From Branchiostoma lanceolatum (taxonomy: Eukaryota > Chordata > Leptocardii > Amphioxiformes > Branchiostomatidae), in contig NC_089731.1 in the NCBI RefSeq assembly GCF_035083965.1, positions 7,973,501 through 8,037,500 of the forward strand: a stretch of DNA of 64,000 nt, in the 5' to 3' direction. A program made the position numbers and the translations under genes. Shown here one piece after another: positions 40,149-52,800 of the stretch. The notes under the pieces are model-generated. The model saw only the letters and a program-made list of their open reading frames with translations, was not told the DNA's origin and did not search any database. Within the stretch, counting starts at the first letter, position 1. Each line of letters begins with the position of its first letter.

Positions 40149-43100
40149 CTGAGAAAACGCAATGATCACCGTGGTTATCTAATTTGCGTAGAATGTATTA
40201 TTACTACATACATGTACATATACACGTTCAAGTTTTCTTCACAAGGATACATACAGTGGCCTTAATATACCCCTACCTACTTCAAATTTAGCTTACAACA
40301 CCTGAAATGTATATTGTACTTGTATGTGTAGGTTTAAGCATAACGTCAAATAAGTCAAACACTCATAACATGATGATGTTGCTATCGCTTTTGGGCGTTG
40401 GTACAATAGGAGAGGTGAGCCTAAGAATATATCTTTAATTGAATCCCTTGTCTAGTAGATCTTGGAGTTGATGTACTGACCTTGTGTGTCTCACTCACCG
40501 AGAGTTCTCTGGCCAACTCTGTTTGCCTTAATTTCAGCTCGTTCAACTGTTTCGTCAAGGCCTCTGTCTCGACGTTGCCCTTTGCCTTTGCCTTGCTCTT
40601 TGGTAGATTTAATCTCCTGCAAAAAATGTACAAAGGAATTGAAATCCCTTGTTCTAAGACTATGTTTTATCCGGTGTAAGAAGGCATACGTTTGAAGCCG
40701 CTTTGAAATTTAACGTACGTGTACTGCAGCGCTATAATTTCCTATAAGCATTTCAATTATGTTTGGTGAACATCTTTGTTAAGTTGGCCACGTTTGGAAC
40801 CGCATCTTTGCCGCAACGCCACCTTGCAGCAGCACAGTTCATGACACCCTGATGAAGACAGCTGACTCGATGCCGAAATGTTGGCAAGTTGAACAGTTCT
40901 CACTTGAAGCTGCTGATCCAGATACAGGAGAGTGTTTTTCAAAAAATAATTGAAAATGAATAAGATTATGTATATTGCAGCCAAATAAGCATGTAAGACA
41001 CAAAAATGCCACTCTAATCAAAGACATCGATCCTTACTTGGTGATTCCGTCCACCTTGAGTTGTGCGGAGTTCCTCCTCTGGTTCAGTATGGTAGTTTTC
41101 CTCAGCGCACGGAGTTCCTCCTCTTCCTGGGCCCGCTCGTACTTCGTGGTGATCTCCTCTTTCTTTTTCTCCACCTCAACAGGCGAGGGGAGGACGCTCT
41201 GTTTGTCAACGAGAGTAAAAAGATACATATCAAGCTCAAACCATATGTATGACATACGCAGTAAGACGTCAAACCCTTTGGCGAGCGCTAGCCTTTCGCG
41301 ATTCCAAAAGATCAGAATTTAGGAGCTAACTATTGTCGTTTAGCATTATTTTTCGGAGGTGGCCAGGAGCGGTGCAGCAGTTTAGGCTAAATCAAAAGGA
41401 TGAGGTTATATCGTCCCGACTTGTAAAAATGTGACAGTATACAAGATATGGAAACGTTGGCAGGTATAAAGAATTTGGTTGTGGTAATATATGAAACTAT
41501 ACACGAAAGTATGCAATATTCCTCTCATGAGAAATATGCCTGCAGTGATATTAACATTACTTACGAGATTACACAGGTGTACTAAACTCCAATACAAAAT
41601 ACAGTTACACATTTTCTACAATAAGGAAACACAGTGTACATCGTAACATATACCTCAAACCCTATGGATGAATGATGCACGCACCAACTTTGGTTTTGAA
41701 ATACATGTATTTACCTTCTTTTGCAGGATCTGTTCTTTTTGCGCCAGCATCTCGGCGAGTAGTTGTTGTTTTTGCATCTCTCTGAGCTCCTGCTGCCATT
41801 TTATCTCAAGCTCCGATCCCGACGTGTCACCAGCTTTGGAGAAAATAACGTTTGTTATTGATGTCATGACCCTGGGAGCTTTAGACATGCCGTAATCCTA
41901 GAATAAAGAAGTGAGTCACGCTTCAACATGGCTAAACTCTTTTAAATAGCCATGTTTCTCAGCAACACCTATTGCTCGTTCACATGTAGCGCAAATCAGC
42001 CTGTCAAACAATTGCTCAAATAAACAATATAGTAATTCTATGACAACTTCATCCACCGACTTTATATTACAACTAAAACAGGGAAAATGGTGATATATGA
42101 TATATGACATACACCCGGAGTATGGTGAAATAGTTTTAAGTTGGAAAGACTGGAATGTTAATAGATATATTACTAAATGTAAAACCTTTGCGTTTGTAGG
42201 TTTCAACTTTGGTTACATGTTCATTATGATAATATCTAATGAAAATTCATACCCCAAAACATAGTTGCAGGTGACAAAATTAAAGCGTACATTAACAGCC
42301 AGTGAGCTCGAGTACAGAACAAGGTGGCTAATCTACTGTAAGATTCTGTATTCATTCTTTACTCACTAATGATGATATATAGACTGTTGTGGTGGAATTG
42401 GAAAGGACGTCTTTACAATGCATAAGACTGTGTGCTAAATTGCAAACAAACAAAGAACGTAACTCACCTTCTTGAAATTCCCAACTTCTGCCGTGCTCTA
42501 AGTTGAGTCCCTCCAGCTCAGAGTCTCCGGACTGGTTTCTTGTTTTCTTGACATGTTCGTTCGCCATGGCTACTGGTAGGTCCCCAACAGAAGCAGACGT
42601 ACTCTTGTTTCTCGTTATTGGTAGAGATAGGAACTGGGAAAGGAGAATCTTTGTCATTTCATATGCGTCTCGAGACGTAAATCTACCTGCTTGAATTCAC
42701 TTAAACAGATATGCCAGTTGCCGTACCTAGAACGTGTAATATTAGATGTCATAAAATGGCGATTTTTTTCGGTCTGTCAGTCTAGTACAAAGGTTTAACA
42801 AGAAAACAGTTCAAAGATCGAAAAACAATTTCAATGGTGTTCATTTTGAAGACCAGTTCAATGGTAACACAAATAGTAATACACACAGGGGCCAAAAACT
42901 TCATAACGTAATCTGAAAAATTCTAAAGATACACAAAATATCTGAATTGGTACGTTGCACCCAGTTGTGCACAACAATTCTATTAGTGCGTATCAAATAT
43001 CATATATGGATCAAGTCTACCCTACTAATGACTGATGGGATCAATTATGACATGTACTTTGATTCAAAAACTGGTCCAACACACGTACTGCTAACGTTAA

Positions 43101-46100
43101 ACTCTGATACTTTGGGAACTCTAGACGAAGTAGTTGTATAATAGCTATACCTACAGAAGACACTTACGTAGGACGTAGGAACGGAAGAATCCAGCGGGTC
43201 TACGTGCCAATTTGGATCGATTCGTGTCCGGTGATTGTGTCGAGCACAAACACTTAAATCGTCCGCAAACACAAAATAGTTTTTCCTCCACGCCCTCTCA
43301 AATATTAGCAGGCACTTCATATTAAATAAACCTCTGTAGAACTAGCGTGCTAGTGTGTGTCAAATGATACTACATTTCTCTTGGTACTACATTTCGATTG
43401 GTAAGACAATCATCCGTAAACTGTAACGAGTGGAACTAAAAAGACCACCCTGCATAGTGAAGGAGGAATTCGGTAACGTTTCTTTGCATATCAGTTAACC
43501 TGTCACAACTGTTTTTTTTTTTTTCAAAGTAATTTGGGGACGAACGCGGGCGGGTTATTTGCTGTAACTTCAAAATGCAGTTGAAGAATATTTAGCAAGA
43601 TTTCAGCATGTTTACGAGTAAAGGAACACTGTATTACAGACATTTCATTGTTTCACTGTACAAATACACGAAACCTAGTAGCAACTAAACTCTTTCAAAT
43701 TGTGGATAAAATGTAAGCTGAAAATCAATATCCTTCGGCGTATATGGCGGGGGGAGGAGGTGTCCATCCCCGTATCTACAGCCCTTGGACCACACAGGTC
43801 CACGGCAGCAAGGCCAAGGGGCTAAACAGAGACCACCATTTCCAATGTATACGGTTACGGTATGATCATGCCCCCACTGGGTTAGAAACCGCGACCTCTC
43901 GAGTGCAAAGAGAACATTTTACCTTATGCTAGTCGACTGCACCGCTGATTAAAATGTACATAAAAGTATTTCAAAGCTGTTCTTACCGCTGAGTCGTCAT
44001 CATCGGACGTGTCGGAGTCGTCCTCTGAGTCTCCCGCAAACATTCCGGTCCAATCAGAACCCTGTAAATCATTCATGGAGTTGCGTCAGCAATTTCCTAA
44101 AATAGCTGTGACTGGTAAATGTTGGGAGGGTAACATTTGATGACATTCTTGCACGCAAGCTAGAAAATTTTAATGATTCAATCGTAATTTATAGATCAAA
44201 ACATTAACTGAGAACATGTATGGAAAAACTAAACAACACGTATCTTCCGAGCGCTGGTCTATCTCTGTGGTATGATACGTCCAGTACCTCAGTGGTACAG
44301 TCGTCAAGCATAAACATCATATTAGCTCATTCTATATACATATGTAACGCTTTGTACTCGTCAATAAGAAGTTGAATCTGAAGATTGTATAATTCTTTTA
44401 ACTTGCTCCGCTTTCTGATATCCAATGGATGAGTGAGCTTTCAGAAATCATGCCTAATGTCTCACCATTCAACCTCTGCTTAGAGTACACACGTATACAT
44501 TTACAAAGAGTTAGAGTTGAACTTCTCTCACCGTTGCACTGGACTTTTCATCACTGTCATCTACGAGTAGAAGTCCTTCGTTGTTTGGTCCAGGCAGGTG
44601 CTTCTCGAAGATTCCATAGCTGTCTTGGAAGCTATTTTTGGAGTACCTGAATCTAGAGATGCTATGGCTATCTGACAAGTCGTTTTCTGAATCGTCTTCA
44701 GCAGAGCCGTCATCTTCTTGTGATATGATGATGCTCGGGGTTTGGGGTTCGGATCCCGAGCTACTTGAAAAACTGCTTTTGAAGGTTTTGCTGTTCTCTT
44801 CATTTGTGTATACTGCAGCCTTAAGTACTGTCGTCCACCGGTTTAGTTCGGCCGAGTCCATTGCAGACAAGAATGTTGTCTTGCCATTAACCTCGGTGAT
44901 TTTAAAAGCATGTGGTCTTTTCTCTGTCTCGTAGCTCTCCACCGAGGCGCCTGCAAACGAAACTACTACATCCGGCTCACTGTCCATCTTATGAGACTTG
45001 TAGCAGTAAAGCTGGCGACCGCTCACAATGCAGTAACACTTGGACCACGACAGCTTGCCTTTTCTGTGGAGCTGCCCAGAGATAACTGCATCTTCGAGTT
45101 TCGTGTTGGAATCGCTTCTCATGTACTTTGATCGAACGAGCTGACCGGTTACTTTGTCCTTTAGTGTAGAGACTTTGTGCACGATGTTAACTCCTAATTA
45201 TGTTTAGCCATAAGTATGGCTCAACATATTGTTTTCTCTCATGTTTCTTCTCCTGTCAAATCTTCAAATCGATTCATCTCTGTCATTTTTTGACCAAATG
45301 ACCTGAAATTTGGTACAGAGGTAATGTAGGCAAAAACCAATGTACGTTCTTTTCCTTTTTTTGATATTGACCTTGAAAGTGATTTTATTGAGGTTTTTAG
45401 GCTATTTTTAGCATATCTTGGCCTCCTGCGCCCTTGTATTTCAACCGAATGACCTGAAATTTGCTGTATATGTGGCTTGAACAAATATTTAAAGGACTAC
45501 ATTCCCATTTTTGGCATACATATATTCAAAACGATTTATTTTGGGCTTTCTTGACAATATTTGCCACTTCTGTCACTTTCAATACTACATATGACCTACA
45601 GGTCATTGACCCCGAGTGCCTTGCACCTGGCCAAGCTTGAAGTTTGCTTACGAGGAGGAAAGACCGGACATAAACATTTAACGTGATTATCGGGAAAACA
45701 CCATGTTCCCTTAAACTCAGTGGTTAAATTGCAGTTTAGGAAATTTTATAACAGAAAACAAGTTAAATCAATGATTTTGTGAATGTTTATTCTAGCATTA
45801 GTTATTCCAGATATTTTCAAACTCCAAATTCTTCAACACAACACGGGAGATCGTTTCTCCTCAGACTGGCGCGACACTCCTGTCAAAATTGATTGATGAT
45901 CTCTCTCTGCCGCCGACTTCATACATGATCAAAGGCGGGTGGTAGGCGGTGCCTTCCTACATGTCCTACGTACGGGCGTATGGATCGTAGAATTCGGCAA
46001 AAAAGGAATGATTAGGCCAGTAGAGTCAGTCCCCGGTAAGGTCAATGATTCGCCCCTTTGCGCTAGCTTGTAACGTTAAATGAATGTACCCTCTGGTGGC

Positions 46101-49100
46101 CAAACTTCACTGACAAACTTTCTCCCTATTATCATCATGAGCTTGCGTTAGTCTGGTACTAGTGACTATTATGTGCCGGGAATGTTTATCTATCGCACGC
46201 CTTGGAAGGAAGTTCAACCATGATAAATGGTCGGCCGTTGCGAAAATTTGGAATCCCATGCTGTTGATTTTTGTGATTGAATCTGTAAGAAAATATATTT
46301 TCATGTTTTTGGGACGGACGCCGGGACGGGGTGAATTTTTTCTATCATTTTCGTCCCGTTAGTAATGCAAATCGAATCGTGTTGCACAAGAGGCAAAACA
46401 CTGAAAACGTGGGTCTTGTGGAGTGTTTTGGAGCGGGAAAATGCCGGATATTAGCGGTGCCGAACAGTGTACATCGTCGCTCGCGGGTGACGCTCCGTCA
46501 AAACAAATCCGCTGGTGGTCTAGCGCGGCCACCGAAAATAGGCAGAAACACACAGGAGGACTTAGCACCTTCGTTTATGAGGGCAATTGTGAAAATCTTT
46601 TGTTACAAATTGTTCGAACATTGAAACATTTGGATAGATGGTTTGAAACTGTTCTAAATAAAGAGATTTTTGTGTAGTTACGTTCGAAATGTTTCCAACG
46701 TATGTGAAATGAGTTCAAACATGTTATAAGTTTCAATTCTAATTGTTTGAACACTTTAGAACTGTTGTGACTTAGACATTCTTTTAATCAAAATAGTTCA
46801 AACATATTACAAATATTATATTAAAACCCTCTCGGTGACTTTGAATTGACCCAAATATGTTGTTTTTGGTCATTTCCTTCGTCTCCTGTCAAATCTTCAT
46901 ATGTATACTATGGAAAACTTCATTCTTCCCTGGGGCTGATCTTTTTTAATTCAATTTTGAACTGGGTTGATTATGCGCAAGAGTGTAATTTTCAGCGGAT
47001 ATTTTTCGACTGGTTTACATGGAAATGGCACGGAATATCCCATTCTTGCAAGGGGAGGATTCTTTAATTATTTCTTTCAATTTTGAGCTGGAATGATTAT
47101 GAAAAAGTCCATTCTTTAGCAGAAGTGTTAATCAATTAGTGGATATGGTTGTGGATTGGTCCATATTGTGTTGAGGTGCTACTGGAAGACTCAGTTTTGG
47201 ACTGGGGTGATTCATTTTTTTAGTGCAAGTATTTTAGAATGGTCCATTGTTATTTTGGGAGAGTCCATTTTTTGCATGGCGAGGAGTATGGCTAAACATG
47301 CTGTATTTGCTCGCAAATGTTGCCTTTCTAGTTTCTTTTTCTTCTGCATTGGAGACTTGTTGCCAAAGAGTTTGGACACAACTTTAGGTTTTGGAGAGTG
47401 CGCCGCCTTGCGAGAAAGTTGTGGCGATGTTCTTGGGCTACTTTCTCTACTGAGCGCTCCCTTGTCTTTGGTCGGAGTCTGTAAGGAGGATATGGGTGCG
47501 ATTTGCACACGCCGCTGGTCGTCTTCGGAATCGCTGCTACTGCATAGAGACTGGTTGACAAGGTCCATTCTTTTTCTGGCTTGCTTTGGCGACGGTTTAT
47601 ACGCGCTTAGCTTAGAGACTGCGTTTTCTTCTGAGCTCTCGCCATCTTGCTCAGTACCTGAGTCCGTGAAAAAGTCTGGATCTAGTTCGGAAGACGCGGT
47701 TAGTGCCTTCACCCACGACTGCACTTCGGCCTCATCCTCTGCACTGAACACTAACCCTGCGTCTTCGAAATTCTCGTAGGAAAGTTGGAACTGGAACTTT
47801 CCCATCCCCGATGTCGTCAAGCTGCGCGCTCTCTTGAGCGTGTCTTGTTGTTTTTCGTCATGCTCGTCGTCGTCATGATCGCTCGGCTCTGCGCGAACTT
47901 TTTCCGACTGAAACGTGAGAGCCTTGACGTCATAGCCTGGTAAAACGAGAACCTTGATGGCCTGTTCGGAGGATTCTTCTTCGAACATGCAGAACAACAT
48001 GTCCGCCACCACGCACCAGTACCTGGTACCGTCAGTCTCGGAAAATAACCACCCCTGCTGGTCGGGTGACGTGAGGTCTGACAGCGCAACGGGATGACTT
48101 AGAACGGGCAACTCTGGACGAGTTTCTGACAAGGCAAGCTGCAGAGTGTGGCTGATGGACTCTCTTCTCCGGCCGCCTGTTTTCGGCGGAGACGATTTCC
48201 GCATGTCGACGGAGGTTGGGAACGAGTCGTGAGTCTCAGTCATGGCTGGAGTGCGACCTTTAGTCTTTTTCCCAGGTTCCTCAGGAATGCCCTCAAGACG
48301 ACCTTCCCTCAAGCCTCTCAACTGGAAAATAAGAGCAGAAAAAGTTGAAGGCCTGTACAGAACTGGAAGAGGTCATTGACAGCTGCTTGAGGTACTCCAA
48401 GAATTAGCCACCTAGTCTTTCACATGGCGCGGAAAGCCCACACTTGAGAACACAGTACGGAATGTGTAGGACTGTAGACGTGAAATTTGAACCCGGCATG
48501 AACAACGATTCATCTATGCTAAAGTCAGCTCAATATGTGTTTATTTACAATCGTCAAAATTACAACAACATGGAATAAAAGGGGATGGTTGTTTTTACTG
48601 TAAACCCAACAGTGTAAGTTAATCAAACTTGAAAGTCTGATTAATATTTCTACGATTGACACGACATAGCTCAGTCGATTATGTTGTATTGAATCTAAAA
48701 TCATAGATCGTTTGACACGACCGTAATTTTTAATCGGGAATTTTTTTTTTGTAGCCATGACATTCCAATGGTTAAGATGAATGTGGGTAGAGTTGGAAAA
48801 CATGCATGTTCCCGAGGGAAGGTCCTTGACCGTTCAATCGTCCATGGGATACGCCTCATTTATCAGCCAAAAGTGCTCTCGTTGTGCTTGTGGACAATTT
48901 GTCAAACCGAGTCGCTCAACCGACTCAACACGATAGCCGCTACATCATCGTTGCATTTTTTTTCATGCATAAATCAGAATTAGCGAGGCAACACTCGTCG
49001 TACGACATGTTTTGTCGGGTTTTCAGTGGGACTATGGGAGAACCGACAATGGACAAGGACGTAGGGCAGTTATTTTTTGCCACACCCACGAATTATGTAC

Positions 49101-49812
49101 AACACATCCACGACCGTCCCAAGAATGCCCTTAATATAAAAACCTGCCTTACGATAGACGTGACCTGACCCTTGAATTACTGACAAGATACCAACTTCTA
49201 ATACTTTGCAGAAATGGATTTTTCCAAATCTATACCTTCACAACTGAACAATAAAATCAACATAACTCTCGATATGCGACAAACTAATTACAAATTTACA
49301 CATTTTTTTGTATCATCCGTCATAACACATCACCATATTGGTATTAGACAGTGACTTTTCTTACAAACTTTACCGTAATTGTTTTGTATTGGTATAGAAT
49401 AAGGATATTTGCTTGCGCACAGATATCAACCCTTAAGGCAATGTAATTCAAGTCATGTAAATTCAAGGCGTACTTAATATATTTCCTTGTATTTACTTAC
49501 CAAATTGGTATATAAATAAGGCAACCTTTTTATGATACTAAACAAATGTACAATCAAATAACAAGGGTCTAATAAAAGATAATGGCATAGGGCAAGGCTA
49601 GAGAGCTGTCACTGTCATTCAGCGAGCAAAATATTAGACACGACATAGAGTCGAACAGTTTGCCGTTATCCGTATCTGACAGTATTAGCGACAATCACCA
49701 AACAAGGGTATTTCTCAATGATACAATACACATAGATGCTAGTTACCTGTAGTTTGAAGGGTCTATTAAAGTTCAGTAAGGCCCTGCGGCCCCAACACGC
49801 AGAGACGACCAT
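39073..49812 (-). CDS. Tandem-PH coiled-coil scaffold protein; coding exon 2 interrupted by a Helitron-like element
   Basis: Exons (minus): 49812-49747, 48321-47332 + 45197-44532 (one exon split by 45198-47331), 44061-43987, 42633-42468, 42383-42367, 41897-41715, 41198-41038, 40616-40481, 40148-39682, 39463-39283, 39114-39073. All junctions are GT-AG and in phase; without the element the total is 3150 nt, 1049 residues. ATG at 49812 has a strong context (gcagccATGG). Domains: PH1 about 111-230 (QQGWLFSETDGTRYWCVVAD ... AEVQSWVKAL), an acidic/Ser linker, PH2 about 390-490 (ISGQLHRKGKLSWSKCYCIV ... ELNRWTTVLKAA), a DSEDDSDTSDDDD acidic patch, coiled coil about 680-860, a basic Ser-rich region, and the C-terminus AFEDFIKNFSSTT. 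The plan resembles AFAP-type adaptors, but I do not recognise the family; lipid binding and scaffolding are inferred from the PH domains. With the element in place the protein would stop after about 391 residues. Confidence 0.85.
40481..41897 (-). CDS. Tandem-PH gene exons 6-8 (coiled coil)
   Basis: Exons 41897-41715, 41198-41038 and 40616-40481. Heptad-like, Gln/Glu/Leu-rich segments: WQQELREMQKQQLLAEMLAQ, EVEKKKEEITTKYERAQEEE and ALTKQLNELKLRQTELAREL. The exon 7 to 8 join is AA|G (Lys). Confidence 0.85.
42367..42383 (-). CDS. Tandem-PH gene exon 5: 17-nt microexon
   Basis: Acceptor ccaccacaacag and donor gtgagta (minus strand) bracket TCTATATATCATCATTA. Exon 4 ends in phase 1 and exon 6 begins in phase 0, so a 3n+2 exon is required. 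Here 17 nt gives GVYISSL-type continuity (E|VYISSL|DYGMSK) with no stop. Confidence 0.7.
42468..44061 (-). CDS. Tandem-PH gene exons 3-4
   Basis: Exon 3 (44061-43987, 25 codons) encodes GSDWTGMFAGDSEDDSDTSD and an Asp run. Exon 4 (42633-42468) encodes FLSLPITRNKSTSASVGDLP and ends EFQE in phase 1. Confidence 0.82.
43745..43955 (-). mobile_element. tRNA-related SINE
   Basis: On the minus strand an A-box-like TAGCATAAGG (43931-43922) and a B-box-like GGTTTCTAACCC (43890-43879) are followed by an unrelated body. It lies in the intron between exons 3 and 4 of the tandem-PH gene. The boxes deviate from consensus, so it may be inactive. Confidence 0.5.
44532..45197 (-). CDS. Tandem-PH gene exon 2, downstream half (PH2)
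   Basis: 222 codons, beginning LGVNIVHKVSTLKDKVTGQL in the frame that continues directly from the KKKK codons at 47332 once the element is removed. Contains PH2 with its C-terminal helix Trp and ends SSAT before donor gtgaga. Confidence 0.88.
45198..47331 (+). mobile_element. Helitron2-like element, copy 2, inside a coding exon
   Basis: 2134 bp, same ends as copy 1, with A before (45197) and T after (47332). It differs from copy 1 at one base that I noticed (CTGAAAACG here, CTAAAAACG at about 32251). It lies antisense to the host gene. The host reading frame is open on both sides and resumes in register when the element is deleted exactly from TTATG to CTAG. The element does not start or end with splice-site dinucleotides in the host sense, so it is not itself a clean intron. 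Confidence 0.88.
47332..48321 (-). CDS. Tandem-PH gene exon 2, upstream half (PH1)
   Basis: 330 codons starting LRGLREGRLEGIPEEPGKKT after acceptor cttattttccag. Contains PH1 (GWLFSETDGTRYWCVVADML) and an acidic Ser-rich linker with SP sites, and ends SPMQKKKK at the insertion. The open frame runs 40 codons into the element before a stop at 47212. Confidence 0.88.
49747..49812 (-). CDS. Tandem-PH gene exon 1
   Basis: 22 codons, MVVSACWGRRALLNFNRPFK LQ, from a Kozak-type ATG to donor gtaact; phase 0 into exon 2. Further 5' non-coding exons are possible. Confidence 0.75.
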
Positions 49813-52800
49813 GGCTGCACTGTGTAACGTCTCTCTGGGAACTGACTACCAGGTAAATGTACTTAACTACACGCCTTGGTCACGAAATGCCCGCTATAAC
49901 CCCCACTTGGCCCAAAACTATTGATCCAAACGGCACAGAGGACCCACAAGTGGCATTCCGACCCTACAGGCTACATACGGGATATCCTGGATGGGGACAA
50001 TTATGACGTCACCGAGGTGTGTTGGTTCGAAATCCAATATGGCCAACGCGCCGGTTCAAGTGCAGCCCAAACAGTGTGCAGTTGTGCGTGGGTAAATGTT
50101 GAGTTAAAGTTCACGGCTGATCGACTTTTGTGTGGCATTTACCGTCTGTCAACGGCAGATGGTTGGTTTGTTAACGAGACTAAGCGAGTTATACACAGGG
50201 GAATGGTATATCATAACACAGAGGAAAGTGTATGTACTAGCATCACATTTTGTGTGGATTCGTCCCATTTTTCTATAATTAGAAATCACATATAACGTTA
50301 CATGAGTGTGTCTAGATAGGTGGTGGAGATTGTTTTGAACTAGGAAATACAATATTGTGTATGATTAATGGTTTCTGTTTCCAACCATAATGGAAAAGTC
50401 TTGTTGGCATAGGTTGCTTTCAGCAAATTATTGACTATATGCAATGCAACCATGTGAGAATGATATCTTTCACTTTCTTATGTGAATGCCTTTTTATTGA
50501 AAAGCATATAGACCGAGCTCAGTCTTAAGCGCGGTTTTTACTTTGTACCGACATGTTTACAGCAATATTTCCCTTTAGCGCAGCCTACAAAGCTTCTATT
50601 CATCACGTTATGTTCATCCGTGAAATAAGACTGCAGAATATGGTTGGAGTGTTAACTTGATTGTACTGCCGTTAAATCCTATTACTTCACAAGATTGAGC
50701 GCAAATCGACCAAGCAGGGCGTAACATTTCTTCCCCTTCTATGTTGATCGGCTTGACCTTTCTCGGCTGTTGTCTGGGGGTATTCTTTTTCCTCTAAATG
50801 ACTGGTTATAGGACCAACTCAATGGCGCTTCTCAATGGGTATTTCACCATACTTAGCGACCCTTTTCTGTCAAGCGGAACCCTCTAGAATCCATGACCCA
50901 AGTTTTTCCATTGGTGAGATCCTTATTTGTGAACACTGCCCTGGTAAGCTTTTACTAAATCCTTTCAGACTACTTTGTACCGTGAGTTAGGGTCAGCGCT
51001 CGCAGAGAAAGAGACACAACAGCGGGACTAGTCTGTATTTAGGTTTCACAGAAAACGTGACGGGACTATTTTGTCAATGCTTTGGCACATACGCTCATGT
51101 ACTAAAGCATGTTCTCAGAATTACCAAAACGAACAATGGTGCCACATATACCACAAATAAAAAGTAAATTGTCCGAGGTTAGTCTAAAAGTCCTTGTGTG
51201 ATGCAATGTTGAAAAAGATTTTTATGGAATTGATTTTTACAATAAGACGATAAAGGCCCATTCAATATTTCGGAACATAACCTTTCTCTGAAAATGTGGA
51301 TATAGTTTTTTTTAAATATTTGGGCTGCATTGGGCACATGATTTTAAAAAATAACACAACAAAGCTGTTTCTTAGACATTGGGATAACTACAAGAGAATA
51401 CTTTATTTTCTAACTATCCTACCCCTATGCTTCCTTGTAATAATCAATGCCATGGTGTAAGCCCTTGTATCCCGTTACACATGAGTAAGATGCCATGGCC
51501 TATTTCCCACGCCTTCCCTACACCTTCGCCGTTACCTGTAACTTACACACCCTGCCCTACCCACAGAGCCGCATTGTCTCCTACCCTCCCGAATCTAAAT
51601 AACATTACCTGCGGTATTCAACCCGTGATTCAATAAGAAATTGCAAAGGAGATCAGTTCCTGTGTGATACTAATGATCGCCTGCAATGTTCGAAACAGTG
51701 TTTGTGATACCCCTTCTTTGTTGACGACACGTACCGCCTTTGTCCGAGGCTATCCCTTGTGAGGACGGTGATTAAAGCACAGCAAGCGACAGGCACACAT
51801 GTATGCAATTCTGGGTGTAGAAAGATTAAAGGTTTAAACGATACTTGGCAAATATCTGTAGTTATACCTTTCCGAAGTATCGTTGTCACCTTTCATGTCC
51901 ATCGCTAACTATATCTATATGTTCTTCTCGGGTAAATAAGAAAAAAATGCACTTCCAATGATAAAGGGGTTTGAATGAATGAATGAAAGTCTTATTAAGA
52001 AAGGGGTAAACATAGTGAAAGCGGCATATACGTATACAGTGACAGCGGCGCATATTGTGAAATACGCTAGCGGTTCTGTTACTCGTATGTTTGTCCCCTA
52101 CAAATATTTGTTGTTGTCAGAGAGACACTCCACAGCTGCGCGCACTCTACAAGAAAACCTGATTAAACAAATAACACAGACGAACACAACATACAGACCT
52201 GGTGCTAATACATCCAAAACGTCTTAGTGTTTTAATCCTCCCTCATCACACACCTTTGGTAACCTTAAGAAACTTAGGGCTTTCGTGAGAGATATTTTAG
52301 AAATATCATGGCGGATTGAACCGTTCGTGATAAACCTCGTATTTAACGTTTAAACGGTAGATATAACATAGGATGAAAACAGTCATATATACCTACATGA
52401 CAAGAAGTATAAAAACGTCACTTTTCGTTCTACGAGACCCATGACAGCTATCGTTATCAAGTGTCATGATAAGCGCACGACCTCTATACGGAGAATTATT
52501 CAAGAAATAACAAAGATGCATTTGGTCAAGATTTGTACCTGGCTTTCCTTCTCCTGGCCACGCTTCACCCAGTCAGGTAAGAACCTTGACATACTGCTCG
52601 TGGAGTCGTGCTTCCTTACGAACATTTTCAGCAACAAGGGTCTGAAGAACTGTTACACCGGTAGAACTCGGACTGTTTATCCGTACAGCGAGGGGACCTC
52701 CGTGCCCCGTTACCCGGAGATATTTCCATGTGAATGGCCGGAATGGGGAAGGAATGGGCGTTCTTTGTGTCCCACAAGTGAACCCATGTCCAAACCTGCT

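Noticed and set aside
40795..40960. Hammerhead-ribozyme-like core (CTGATGAAG…CCGAAATG) suggesting a Penelope-type element
   Set aside because: Conserved words are present, but stem II does not pair next to CTGATGA/GAAA and no reverse transcriptase is nearby. At most it is a degraded repeat tail.
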